Source of the DNA: Pseudoalteromonas nigrifaciens
Lineage (GTDB): Bacteria; Pseudomonadota; Gammaproteobacteria; Enterobacterales; Alteromonadaceae
Assembly: GCF_002221505.1 (NCBI RefSeq)
Contig: NZ_CP011036.1
Span: forward strand, 1,178,001-1,242,000
Reading direction: 5' to 3'
DNA length: 64,000 nucleotides
This document shows, piece after piece, positions 40,079-47,468 of this stretch. The first letter of the stretch is position 1, and each line of letters begins with the position of its first letter. The notes under the pieces are model-generated. The model worked only from the letters and a program-made list of their open reading frames with translations. It was not told the DNA's origin and ran no database searches. A program made the translations under genes and the position numbers.

Positions 40079-40384
40079 TCACAGGATCAGTGCGTCTTTT
40101 TTTCGCCACTCCCATCAAAAATAGAATGACTTATTCATTGATTTAAATAATCAATTGTTTTGAACGATTAGTACGATATTTGGAAAGGCATTATGAAAAT
40201 GCTCAAGTTATTGCCATTTACAGTAATTAATACTGTCGATTTTGGCCGAGATTCCTCTTTTTACCAAAAATTAGTTTTTAGCTTTTGCATTATTAATCAC
40301 GAATAATCACTTGACCTGTGTCTTAGACACAGGCCTAAGCTGTAGGTGAGATTACAAACTTAGGTTAAGAACTAAGGAGTGAAC
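40079..40384. other. Intergenic region with regulator promoter
   Basis: About 300 bases. It holds the MerR-type promoter at 40311. A 31-codon frame from 40193 with no similarity I recognise is the only open piece. Confidence 0.5.
40311..40341 (+). promoter_or_regulatory. MerR-family (CueR-like) promoter/operator
   Basis: -35 TTGACC (40311-40316) and -10 TAAGCT (40336-40341) are 19 bases apart, the long spacing needed for MerR-type activation. A perfect palindrome CCTGTGTC-TTA-GACACAGG (40315-40333) fills the spacer. It precedes its own regulator gene and the P-ATPase, so it should autoregulate the operon. Confidence 0.9.
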
Positions 40385-40798
40385 ATGAAAGTTGCAGAGC
40401 TGGCAAAAAGCCTTGGAACGACTGCTGATACGGTGCGCTATTACTCGCGATTGGGATTGTTAAAACCTGCTAAGTCAGTGAACGGCTACAAGTCATACTC
40501 GAATAAAGAAGTATCGAGACTTAAATTCATTTTAAGTGCCAGAAACCTTGGTTTTTCTGTTGCAGATATCAAGGAAATTATTAATGAATCTGAAGATGGT
40601 AAAAGTGCGTGCCCATTAGTCAGAAGCCTGATCAAAGAGCGGCTTGAAGAAACAGAAAAGCAGTTTCAAGCAATGTTGGCACTTCGAGGAAAAATGTCTT
40701 CTGCGCTTTCTCGATGGGAAGAAATGGAAGACAAAGCACCGACTGCAAACATGGTTTGTCATCTCATCGAAAACTTTGAGCAAATTAAAAAAGCATAG
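40385..40798 (+). CDS. MerR-family heavy-metal-responsive regulator
   Basis: A 137-residue DNA-binding activator. The N-terminal winged helix has the usual VAELAKSLGTTADTVRYYSR start; a long dimerisation helix follows and metal-site Cys lie in SACPLVRSL (about residue 78) and NMVCHL near the C-terminus. The spacing is not that of CueR (two close Cys near the end), so the inducer metal is uncertain; the context points to Cu(I)/Ag(I). I chose the ATG at 40385, 6 bases after AAGGAG. It is 11 bases upstream of the P-ATPase, in the same transcript. Confidence 0.88.
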   Translation: MKVAELAKSLGTTADTVRYYSRLGLLKPAKSVNGYKSYSNKEVSRLKFILSARNLGFSVADIKEIINESEDGKSACPLVRSLIKERLEETEKQFQAMLALRGKMSSALSRWEEMEDKAPTANMVCHLIENFEQIKKA

Positions 40799-40809
40799 GA
40801 GGAAAAAGG

Positions 40810-43143
40810 GTGGCTACTAACACAAATATAAAAACTGAATCAGGCTGTTGCTGTCAGGCAAAAGCTCAATCCTCTTCGTGTAAAAGTAAGGAGAATACGT
40901 TGGAGAAAGTATCACATAACCAACAGCTTATCATTGAAGGTGCTGGGTGTGCTAGCTGTGTAGGCAAAATTGAAGGGGCGTTGAAGGCAACTCTTGGAGT
41001 CGTCAGTGCGGAAATGAATTTTGCTGATAGGACAGTAACAGTTTATGGGACAGCTAAAACAAAAGAATTGATCAAAGCTGTTGAGTCAGTGGGGTATAAC
41101 GCGAAGCCAATTGATGATAGCTCAGCAACAGATGCGCTTGATGAGAAAGAGGCGGCTGATTGGGCATATTATAAGAAGCTAATGCGCGATACGTTTATTG
41201 CCCTTTCACTCGGCGTTCCTTTGATGATCTACAGCATTGTAGTTGGAGAAATGACGGTTGAAACAAACCTTGAACGAATTTCTTGGTTGGTTGTAGGCAT
41301 TTTAACTTTTGGTGTTATGTATTTTTCAGGCAAGCATTTCTATGTAGGAGCATGGAAGAGCTTCAAAAATCATTCAGCCAATATGGACACCCTAATTGCT
41401 TTAGGAACAGGCACGGCTTGGTTGTATTCGATGGTTGTCGTGTTTGCACCTGACGCTGTTCCATTGATGGCACGGCATGTTTATTTTGAAGCTACCGCCA
41501 TGATCATTGGCTTAATTGATTTAGGTTTAGCATTAGAAATCAAAGCCAGAGGTAAAACCTCTGAGGCCATTAAACGTCTTATCGGCTTGCAAGCCAAAAC
41601 AGCAACCGTGGTTCGTGACAACAAAGAAGTTCAGATAGGTATTGAGCAGGTTTTATTTAACGATATTGTGAAGGTAAAACCGGGTGAAAAAATTCCCGTC
41701 GATGGCGTGGTATTGGAAGGACACACCTCTATTGATGAGTCCATGCTGACAGGCGAACCTATGCCTGCTGAAAAAGCTGAAGAAGATGAGGTTGTCGCAG
41801 GTACTTTGAACAAATCAGGCATGATTTTATTTAGAGCCACACGCGTTGGTAAAGACACGGCGCTTGCACAGATCATCAATATGGTGAAACGAGCACAAAA
41901 TTCGAAACCGCCGATTGGCCGTTTGGCCGATGTTATTTCAGCTTTTTTCGTACCTGTCGTGATGATCACCTCTGTTTTAAGTGCGCTAGCATGGCTTAAC
42001 TTTGGACCTGAGCCAGCCATTGCTTTTGCCATCGTTTCAGCAACTACTGTGCTTATTATTGCCTGCCCGTGTGCTTTAGGCTTGGCAACACCCATGTCTG
42101 TCATGGTGGGAGTAGGAAAAGCAGCAGAAGCCGGAGTGCTTATTCGCAACGGTGAGGCACTGCAAACCGCCTCTAAAATCACTGCCATGATTTTAGATAA
42201 AACGGGCACTATTACTGAAGGGGCACCTAAGGTAACCGATATTATTTTAGCAAAAGCTACTGACGAAAAAGACGTACTACAGCTTGCAGCAAGTTTAGAA
42301 AGCGGCTCAGAGCATCCTTTAGCGCAAGCGATTGTTGAAAGTGCGTTAGATCAGGATATTGAGTTACTAAAAATTGAAGCCTTTAACGCCATTACGGGTT
42401 TTGGTGTAGAAGCAAGCTGCAACAACAAAGCCCTGCTTTTCGGAAACGATAAACTAATGAAGTTAAAAGGCATAGACCTCACAGGCTTTGTTGAACAAGC
42501 ACAGTCTTTAGCCAAAGAAGCCAAAACACCTATGTACTTTGCTGTAGATGGTGAACTTGCAGCAATCATTGCTGTTGCAGATCCTATCAAGTCAGACTCA
42601 ATCTCTGCTATCAAACGGCTTCAGGCTAATGGTATACGCGTCATCATGTTAACGGGTGATAACAAGGAAACCGCTGCCGCCGTAGCTAAAAAAGTGGGTA
42701 TTAGTGAGTTTCTTGCTGAAGTGCTGCCAGAAGATAAAGCCAACAAGGTGAAAGAGCTACAAGAAGGCGGCGAAATTGTTGGTATGACAGGAGATGGCAT
42801 CAACGATGCTCCTGCGCTAGCGTTAGCCGATGTTGGCTTCGCCATAGGCACAGGGACTGATGTAGCTATCGAAAGTGCTGACATTACCCTAATGCGTGGT
42901 TCACTTCATGGCCTTGCTGATGCCATAGCGGTAAGCAAAGCTACTTTACGAAATATCAAACAAAACTTGTTTGGCGCGTTTGTCTATAACGTAGCCGGGA
43001 TTCCTTTTGCTGCGGGGGTTCTATATCCCTTCTTTGGCATTCTGCTTAGCCCTGTAATTGCAGGTGCTGCAATGGCGTTTTCGTCATTGACTGTAGTGTC
43101 AAATGCAAATCGACTTCGCTTTTTTAAAGCAAAAGAGCATTAA
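40810..43143 (+). CDS. Copper-translocating P1B-type ATPase
   Basis: A 777-residue P-type ATPase that exports Cu(I) from the cytoplasm. The N-terminus has a Cys-rich stretch (GCCCQ, SSSCKSK), then one HMA domain with C47 and C50 in GCASC, eight membrane helices, the CPC motif near residue 418 (ACPCALG), the phosphorylated DKTGT near 462, SEHPLA, and the GDGINDAP hinge. The CPC with downstream YN and MxxSS (AMAFSS) in the last helices is the Cu(I) type. Start is a GTG after AGGAGG. It is known elsewhere as CopA or CueA. Confidence 0.95.
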   Translation: MATNTNIKTESGCCCQAKAQSSSCKSKENTLEKVSHNQQLIIEGAGCASCVGKIEGALKATLGVVSAEMNFADRTVTVYGTAKTKELIKAVESVGYNAKPIDDSSATDALDEKEAADWAYYKKLMRDTFIALSLGVPLMIYSIVVGEMTVETNLERISWLVVGILTFGVMYFSGKHFYVGAWKSFKNHSANMDTLIALGTGTAWLYSMVVVFAPDAVPLMARHVYFEATAMIIGLIDLGLALEIKARGKTSEAIKRLIGLQAKTATVVRDNKEVQIGIEQVLFNDIVKVKPGEKIPVDGVVLEGHTSIDESMLTGEPMPAEKAEEDEVVAGTLNKSGMILFRATRVGKDTALAQIINMVKRAQNSKPPIGRLADVISAFFVPVVMITSVLSALAWLNFGPEPAIAFAIVSATTVLIIACPCALGLATPMSVMVGVGKAAEAGVLIRNGEALQTASKITAMILDKTGTITEGAPKVTDIILAKATDEKDVLQLAASLESGSEHPLAQAIVESALDQDIELLKIEAFNAITGFGVEASCNNKALLFGNDKLMKLKGIDLTGFVEQAQSLAKEAKTPMYFAVDGELAAIIAVADPIKSDSISAIKRLQANGIRVIMLTGDNKETAAAVAKKVGISEFLAEVLPEDKANKVKELQEGGEIVGMTGDGINDAPALALADVGFAIGTGTDVAIESADITLMRGSLHGLADAIAVSKATLRNIKQNLFGAFVYNVAGIPFAAGVLYPFFGILLSPVIAGAAMAFSSLTVVSNANRLRFFKAKEH

Positions 43144-43154
43144 GGAGAATCACA

Positions 43155-43508
43155 ATGATGGTTATTAACTTATTAGGCTTAATGTTAATCGCGCTGATTG
43201 TTTGGTGGTTTTGGCTATATAAACCCAATAAAACAATCGTTCAAGGTAATGAAGTACTCATTGAAGTGAGGGATGGTGTGTATTCCCCATCCTCAATTCA
43301 GGTGTCTGCTAGCCAACCTGTCACTCTGAAGTTTATGCGCAAAGATCAATCCCCCTGCGCTGAAACAATGCTTATTCCTTCATTGGATATAAGCGAACAG
43401 CTTAAATTAAATGAAATTACTCAAATTACCCTATTGAACTTATCACCGGGAGAGCATGAGTTTCACTGTCAGATGCAAATGTATCGCGGTGTCTTAAAAG
43501 TCGTTTAG
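43155..43508 (+). CDS. Membrane-anchored cupredoxin-domain protein
   Basis: A 117-residue protein: one N-terminal membrane segment (about residues 4-22), then a small cupredoxin-like domain facing the periplasm with Cys in QSPCAETM and GEHEFHCQMQMYRG, where Cys, His and Met could form a copper site. Follows the ATPase by 11 bases and probably receives or buffers exported copper. Function is inferred from fold and place. Confidence 0.78.
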   Translation: MMVINLLGLMLIALIVWWFWLYKPNKTIVQGNEVLIEVRDGVYSPSSIQVSASQPVTLKFMRKDQSPCAETMLIPSLDISEQLKLNEITQITLLNLSPGEHEFHCQMQMYRGVLKVV

Positions 43509-43517
43509 GAGGGCAAT

Positions 43518-43754
43518 ATGAAAAATCAACACCCTAATTTTTGGTCAACACCTACAGGCTGGGCTGCACTGGCACTTATTGCCGCAGTGACCTACTTCTT
43601 AGTGCTTGAGCATGGTCAACATATGCTGCAATTTCTTCCCTACTTGATTTTATTGCTATGCCCCTTGATGCACGTATTTATGCATGGCAGTCATGGTAAA
43701 CATGGTCACGATCATTCACATGCGCCTGATAAAAAAAAGGAAGAGAGCTCTTAA
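43518..43754 (+). CDS. DUF2933 small membrane protein
   Basis: A 78-residue protein with two membrane helices and a His-rich tail (MHVFMHGSHGKHGHDHSH). DUF2933 proteins regularly sit beside copper P-ATPases; the His tail may bind metal. After the TAA stop the same frame stays open for 33 more codons (ELTDKNAAYHDGYIQGLEKA and on), which reads like a natural C-terminal extension, so the stop may be a nonsense mutation. Confidence 0.8.
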   Translation: MKNQHPNFWSTPTGWAALALIAAVTYFLVLEHGQHMLQFLPYLILLLCPLMHVFMHGSHGKHGHDHSHAPDKKKEESS

Positions 43755-43845
43755 GAACTCACGGATAAAAATGCAGCCTATCACGATGGCTACATACAAG
43801 GGTTAGAAAAGGCACGTAAGGAATCACATAAAAAGGAGAGCAGTG

Positions 43846-44511
43846 ATGAATGAAACATATGATTATGGCTTATGGTCAATGGTGATACTGAACTCAGCAA
43901 TTTTTATCTTTTTTGCCTTTAGTTTTGTCAAACCAAAAACATCAACTGATTGGAGAAGTCTAAGCGCGTTCTCTGCCTTTATTGTTGCCCTATTTACTGA
44001 AATGTATGGCTTTCCTTTAACTATCTATTTTCTGTCGGGGTGGCTGACGGAGACCTATCCAGAAGTAAATTTCTTTGCGCATGAAAATGGGCATTTATTA
44101 CATACTTTCTTTGGATTTCAAGGTGATGCCCATTGGGACCCATTTCATATAGTGAGTATGGTGTTTATTGTTGCAGGTTTCTTTATGTTGTCTTCAGCAT
44201 GGAATGTATTGCATCACGCGCAAAAACATCATCAATTGGCTACAACTGGATGGTATGCAAGGTGTCGCCACCCACAGTATGTAGCTTTCATTCTAATCAT
44301 GTTCGGCTTTTTATTGCAGTGGCCGACAATCCCAACACTTGCGATGTTTCCGATCTTAGTCGTTGTTTACGTCGAGCTAGCGAAACGCGAAGAAGCACAA
44401 GCGATTGCTGAGTTTGGTTCGGAGTACCACAGGTATATGGAATCGACACCGAGTTGGATCCCAAATTTTAATAAAAGTGTAGAAGGTAAAAATCATGAAA
44501 ACGTTAACTAA
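43846..44511 (+). CDS. Isoprenylcysteine carboxyl methyltransferase-like membrane protein
   Basis: A 221-residue protein with about five membrane helices and the PEMT/ICMT-type C-terminal signature GWYARCRHPQYVAF followed by a Glu-rich end (ELAKREEAQAIAEFG, YHRYMESTPSWIP). These residues bind SAM in the family. The substrate in bacteria is unknown; such genes are common in copper and mercury islands. I chose the ATG at 43846 after AAGGAG. It overlaps the next gene by 17 bases. Confidence 0.82.
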   Translation: MNETYDYGLWSMVILNSAIFIFFAFSFVKPKTSTDWRSLSAFSAFIVALFTEMYGFPLTIYFLSGWLTETYPEVNFFAHENGHLLHTFFGFQGDAHWDPFHIVSMVFIVAGFFMLSSAWNVLHHAQKHHQLATTGWYARCRHPQYVAFILIMFGFLLQWPTIPTLAMFPILVVVYVELAKREEAQAIAEFGSEYHRYMESTPSWIPNFNKSVEGKNHENVN

Positions 44512-44917
44512 ATCAATTTTATTTATTAGTTCACTACTGATAACCACTAGCTCATTTGCCCAAAACAATGAGCATAAACATGAAGGTGCGAACAAAGCTG
44601 ATATGCATCAAGGCATGGCAATACCACATGAGAACATGGGAGAAATGCACAAAAAGATGATGGAAATGAAAAAGGAAGTCCATGTCATTAAAACTGAAAA
44701 AGATCCTGAAAAGCAACAGCAGATGATGGTTGAACATCACCGTTCAATGATGAAGATGATGCAATCCATGCATAAAAACATGGAAGAAATGCCAATGCAT
44801 CAACAAATCAAGATGGCTGAACATCATTTAGAAATGATGGGGAACATGATGCCGCAGATGAACCGCAAAATGGAAGAAATGAAAGATAGCAATCAACAGC
44901 ATTCACACAAACATTAG
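44495..44917 (+). CDS. Met/His-rich periplasmic protein
   Basis: A 140-residue protein with a signal peptide (cleavage after SSFAQ). The mature part is nearly all helix-forming, with many Met and His (MHKKMMEMKK, MVEHHRSMMKMMQSMHKNM). This resembles small copper-binding proteins with a helical hairpin such as CopK-unrelated, CopZ-unrelated Met-rich proteins; no named family is claimed. It probably sequesters Cu(I) in the periplasm. Its start lies inside the preceding methyltransferase-like gene. Confidence 0.72.
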   Translation: MKTLTKSILFISSLLITTSSFAQNNEHKHEGANKADMHQGMAIPHENMGEMHKKMMEMKKEVHVIKTEKDPEKQQQMMVEHHRSMMKMMQSMHKNMEEMPMHQQIKMAEHHLEMMGNMMPQMNRKMEEMKDSNQQHSHKH

Positions 44918-44927
44918 GAGAAAAATT

Positions 44928-45299
44928 ATGAGCGATTTAAATCATAGAGTTGGCGTTAGAGAGCAAAATTTAGTTGTTCGAAATCTAAAGCTTAGCAATG
45001 TCACAGAAGAAAGCTGTGACGAGTTAGTAAAAGAAATAGATCAGCTTTTTGGTATAGATGAAGTTAGTTACAACATCAAAGAAGGTGAAATACACCTTGC
45101 CTATGATGCCGCAAACGTAAGCCTTGATGGGATTGAGGAGGTAATCCGTAAGTATGGCGCAGATGTTCATGATGATTGGTGGACACATACTAAAGAAAGT
45201 TACTATAAATTTGTTGATCGGAACATCAAAGATAACTCTGTTCATAAGCCTTGGAGTTGTCATCAAGCACCTTCGGGGGCTGGCCGGAAAAACAAATGA
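44928..45299 (+). CDS. HMA-fold protein without CxxC
   Basis: A 123-residue cytoplasmic protein. The first ~75 residues match the outline of a heavy-metal-associated domain (VVRNLKLSNVTEESCDELVKE, GIDEVSYNIKEGEIHLAYDA) but the CxxC metal loop is replaced by VTEESC. The second part, with WWTHTKESYYKF and KPWSCHQAP, has a His and a Cys that may bind metal. It follows the Met-rich gene by 10 bases. A chaperone-like role is inference. Confidence 0.65.
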   Translation: MSDLNHRVGVREQNLVVRNLKLSNVTEESCDELVKEIDQLFGIDEVSYNIKEGEIHLAYDAANVSLDGIEEVIRKYGADVHDDWWTHTKESYYKFVDRNIKDNSVHKPWSCHQAPSGAGRKNK

Positions 45300-45349
45300 A
45301 TTCATAAAAAAGTGTATAGATAATTAGTTAGTCAAATGAGGTAACAGTG

Positions 45350-45700
45350 ATGAAAACACCCTATATAAAAGCTCTTTTATTGCTTACATTCGGTTTATAT
45401 TTAGTGGGTTGTTCCAATACCACTTTTTATCATAAATACATGATGAGAGGTCAGGTAGTAGAAAGTTCTGATAATCGAACTCTAATCTGTATTGGTGCTA
45501 AGCATGGCGCAGAGGTTGGGCAAAAATACAGTGTTATTAGATTCCATGAAAGAATAGTATTGAGTGAAGGTGAAGATCCCTACACTATCGAAAAGGTAGG
45601 AACGGTACAAATTACTAAAATTGTGAATGATCATTTCGCAACTGTAAAGCTAGTGTCTGGTGACATTGCAGCGAAAGATATGGTGGAACTTGAAAACTAA
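45350..45700 (+). CDS. Small lipoprotein with SH3-like/FlgT-C-like domain
   Basis: A 116-residue lipoprotein with lipobox LVGCS. The mature part has a beta-rich outline (NRTLICIGAKHGAEVGQKYSVI, VGTVQITKIVNDHFATVKLVSG) like the C-terminal domain of FlgT-type proteins. Similar short lipoproteins end copper operons in related bacteria, but the role is unknown. The ATG at 45350 follows GAGG. A hairpin without T run follows the stop. Confidence 0.7.
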   Translation: MKTPYIKALLLLTFGLYLVGCSNTTFYHKYMMRGQVVESSDNRTLICIGAKHGAEVGQKYSVIRFHERIVLSEGEDPYTIEKVGTVQITKIVNDHFATVKLVSGDIAAKDMVELEN

Positions 45701-45704
45701 TAAA

Positions 45705-45724
45705 GTGGTGGCGAAAGCCACCAC
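45705..45724 (+). terminator. Strong GAAA-loop hairpin at operon end (no T run)
   Basis: GTGGTGGC pairs perfectly with GCCACCAC around a GAAA tetraloop, immediately after the last gene of the copper operon. Because no T run follows, it may be a processing or mRNA-stabilising stem rather than a classical terminator. Confidence 0.6.
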
Positions 45725-45871
45725 AAGAGCATAACAATAAAACTTAATGAAAAAACTTTAGTGTTATTTTGTACAACCTTTGAGATTGTTTGCTCAGTTC
45801 TGGTTATCTTGATGCCAGTACGACAGAAAAAATGTTACATATGAATTAGAAAGGTATGGGCTGGCATCCTA

Positions 45872-47013
45872 AATAGCTGTTCCAAATAGTAGATCACCCG
45901 AGGAAGGGAACTCAATGCGGTTTGCGCGATCAGATCAGTCGCCAAACATAACCAATCAACAACCGCATTGAGTATGAACAAAATAGCATTTTTATACGGC
46001 GCAGAAACCCGCCGCTTGAAGAAAATTGTACATAAAACCCGAGATAAAGACCTGTGCCGCCGGGCAAATGCGGTGTTATTGGTGCTAAAAGGTGAAACCA
46101 AGTCGCAAGTAGCCCGTGTTTTGCAAGCAGGCCGTTCATCAGTAAACCGGTGGGTAACCTGGTATGAAGCAGCAGGTATAGATGGCCTTAAAACCAAGGG
46201 TGCTGGGCGACCACCAAGTCAGCCCAAAGGCTTTATCTGCGGTGTTTTAAAACTGTTGGTGAGGACACTGGGTTATCAGCGGTCGCGTTGGAGTAGTGAA
46301 TTATTCGCACTGCTACTGCATAAGCTTTACCGTATCGTTATTCATAGCTCAACTCTCAGGCGGTGGTTGCCACAAGTCGGCATCGTCTGGCGTCGTGCGG
46401 CACCGACGCTGTATATCCAAGACCCAGATAAAGAAGCTAAGTTAGCAGCCATGCGGGAGGCACTTGAAAATTGCAGCGTGGACCATCCGGTGTTTTATCA
46501 GGATGAGGTGGATATCCACCTGAATCCGAAGATTGGTGCCGACTGGGGCTTTAAAGGTAAACAGCGTAAGGTAGCTACACCCGGCCAGAATAAGAAACAC
46601 TATCTGGCGGGGGCACTGCACAGCCAGACAGGACAAATCAGTTATGTTGGTGGTGAGCGCAAGACCAGTGATTTGTTTATTGCGCTGTTGGAGCAACTGA
46701 AAGGGCAATACCGGCGAGCGAAAAGTATCACGCTAATTGTGGATAATTACATCATCCATAAGAGCAAAAAAACGCAGAAATGGCTGAATGAGAACCCAAA
46801 GTTCAAGCTCTTGTTTTTACCGGTATACAGCCCGTGGCACAACAAAATTGAAAAGCTATGGCATGCGTTGCATGAAACGATAACCCGTAACCATCAGTGT
46901 AAGAACATGGATGACTTACTGGAGCAGGTATACCACTTTATGGACACAGCGGCTCCGTTCCCAGGTGGCAAGCATGGCTTGAAGCAGGTGTATCACAATT
47001 AGGATCAGTTATT
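45872..47013 (+). mobile_element. IS630-family insertion sequence, complete
   Basis: 1142 bases with terminal inverted repeats AATAGCTGTTCC (left) and GGATCAGTTATT (right), matching at 10 of 12 positions, each flanked outside by the TA dinucleotide that this family duplicates on insertion. One transposase gene fills it. Target was the sequence downstream of the copper operon. Confidence 0.82.
45974..47002 (+). CDS. IS630-family transposase
   Basis: A 342-residue DDE transposase of the IS630/Tc1-mariner group. An N-terminal helix-turn-helix region (AETRRLKKIVH, SQVARVLQAGRSSVNRW) precedes the catalytic core: Asp in YQDEVDIHLNP, Asp in LIVDNYIIH and Glu in YSPWHNKIEKLWH. The frame is intact, so the element may be active. 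I chose the ATG at 45974; an in-frame TTG lies two codons before. The stop codon reaches into the right inverted repeat. Confidence 0.9.
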   Translation: MNKIAFLYGAETRRLKKIVHKTRDKDLCRRANAVLLVLKGETKSQVARVLQAGRSSVNRWVTWYEAAGIDGLKTKGAGRPPSQPKGFICGVLKLLVRTLGYQRSRWSSELFALLLHKLYRIVIHSSTLRRWLPQVGIVWRRAAPTLYIQDPDKEAKLAAMREALENCSVDHPVFYQDEVDIHLNPKIGADWGFKGKQRKVATPGQNKKHYLAGALHSQTGQISYVGGERKTSDLFIALLEQLKGQYRRAKSITLIVDNYIIHKSKKTQKWLNENPKFKLLFLPVYSPWHNKIEKLWHALHETITRNHQCKNMDDLLEQVYHFMDTAAPFPGGKHGLKQVYHN

Positions 47014-47468
47014 TAGTCAGCAGTAAATCCCTAGCATGGACTTGCATCTGGCACCAAACTCTACGCAGTTCTTTTCCATGTGCCGCGCAAAAACTTTAGC
47101 TCAAAACCGTTCAGTATTCGGTAATGCTGAAGTGAACGTTGATGTCCGCTATTCGCTCTTTGCCGAAGTTTGGCTAAGTGCCATGAGCAGTCATTCATGA
47201 TTAACTCGTTTCTGCCCCAAAGTGAGTTGCGAGCGATTGAGAACTAGCTTAGCCAAATCGTCACTTGACTTACTTTTCGTAATGTCAGTAAGGATTGAAC
47301 AGGGTTGGAATAGCATAATATTGCGCAACCCCCAAGCTACTGACATAGTGAGCATCACAGTTTGAGTTAGTTAAGACCATTAGCATATTTGACTTATGGT
47401 TATAAAATGAATATAAATTCTCAATGCGTTACTATGATGTGAAATTAATTTAACGGCGCGCTATATGT
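47014..47468. other. Non-coding stretch between IS630 and the HEPN gene
   Basis: About 455 bases, including the second copy of the 26-base inverted repeat (47203-47228) and the promoter side of the HEPN gene. No gene seen. Confidence 0.5.
47203..47228. repeat. 26-base inverted repeat, copy 2
   Basis: AACTCGTTTCTG and CAAAGTGAGTT around CCC; differs from copy 1 in a few central bases. Confidence 0.55.

Noticed and set aside
40193..40288. 31-codon frame before the MerR gene
   Set aside because: No ribosome-binding site, no similarity and AT-rich composition typical of spacer.
41631..42884. Minus-strand frames opposite the copper ATPase (three of 87-192 codons)
   Set aside because: Shadows of a highly conserved plus-strand gene; no start signals.
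45835..46197. Minus-strand frame overlapping the IS630 start
   Set aside because: Runs opposite the transposase and across the inverted repeat; no coding support.
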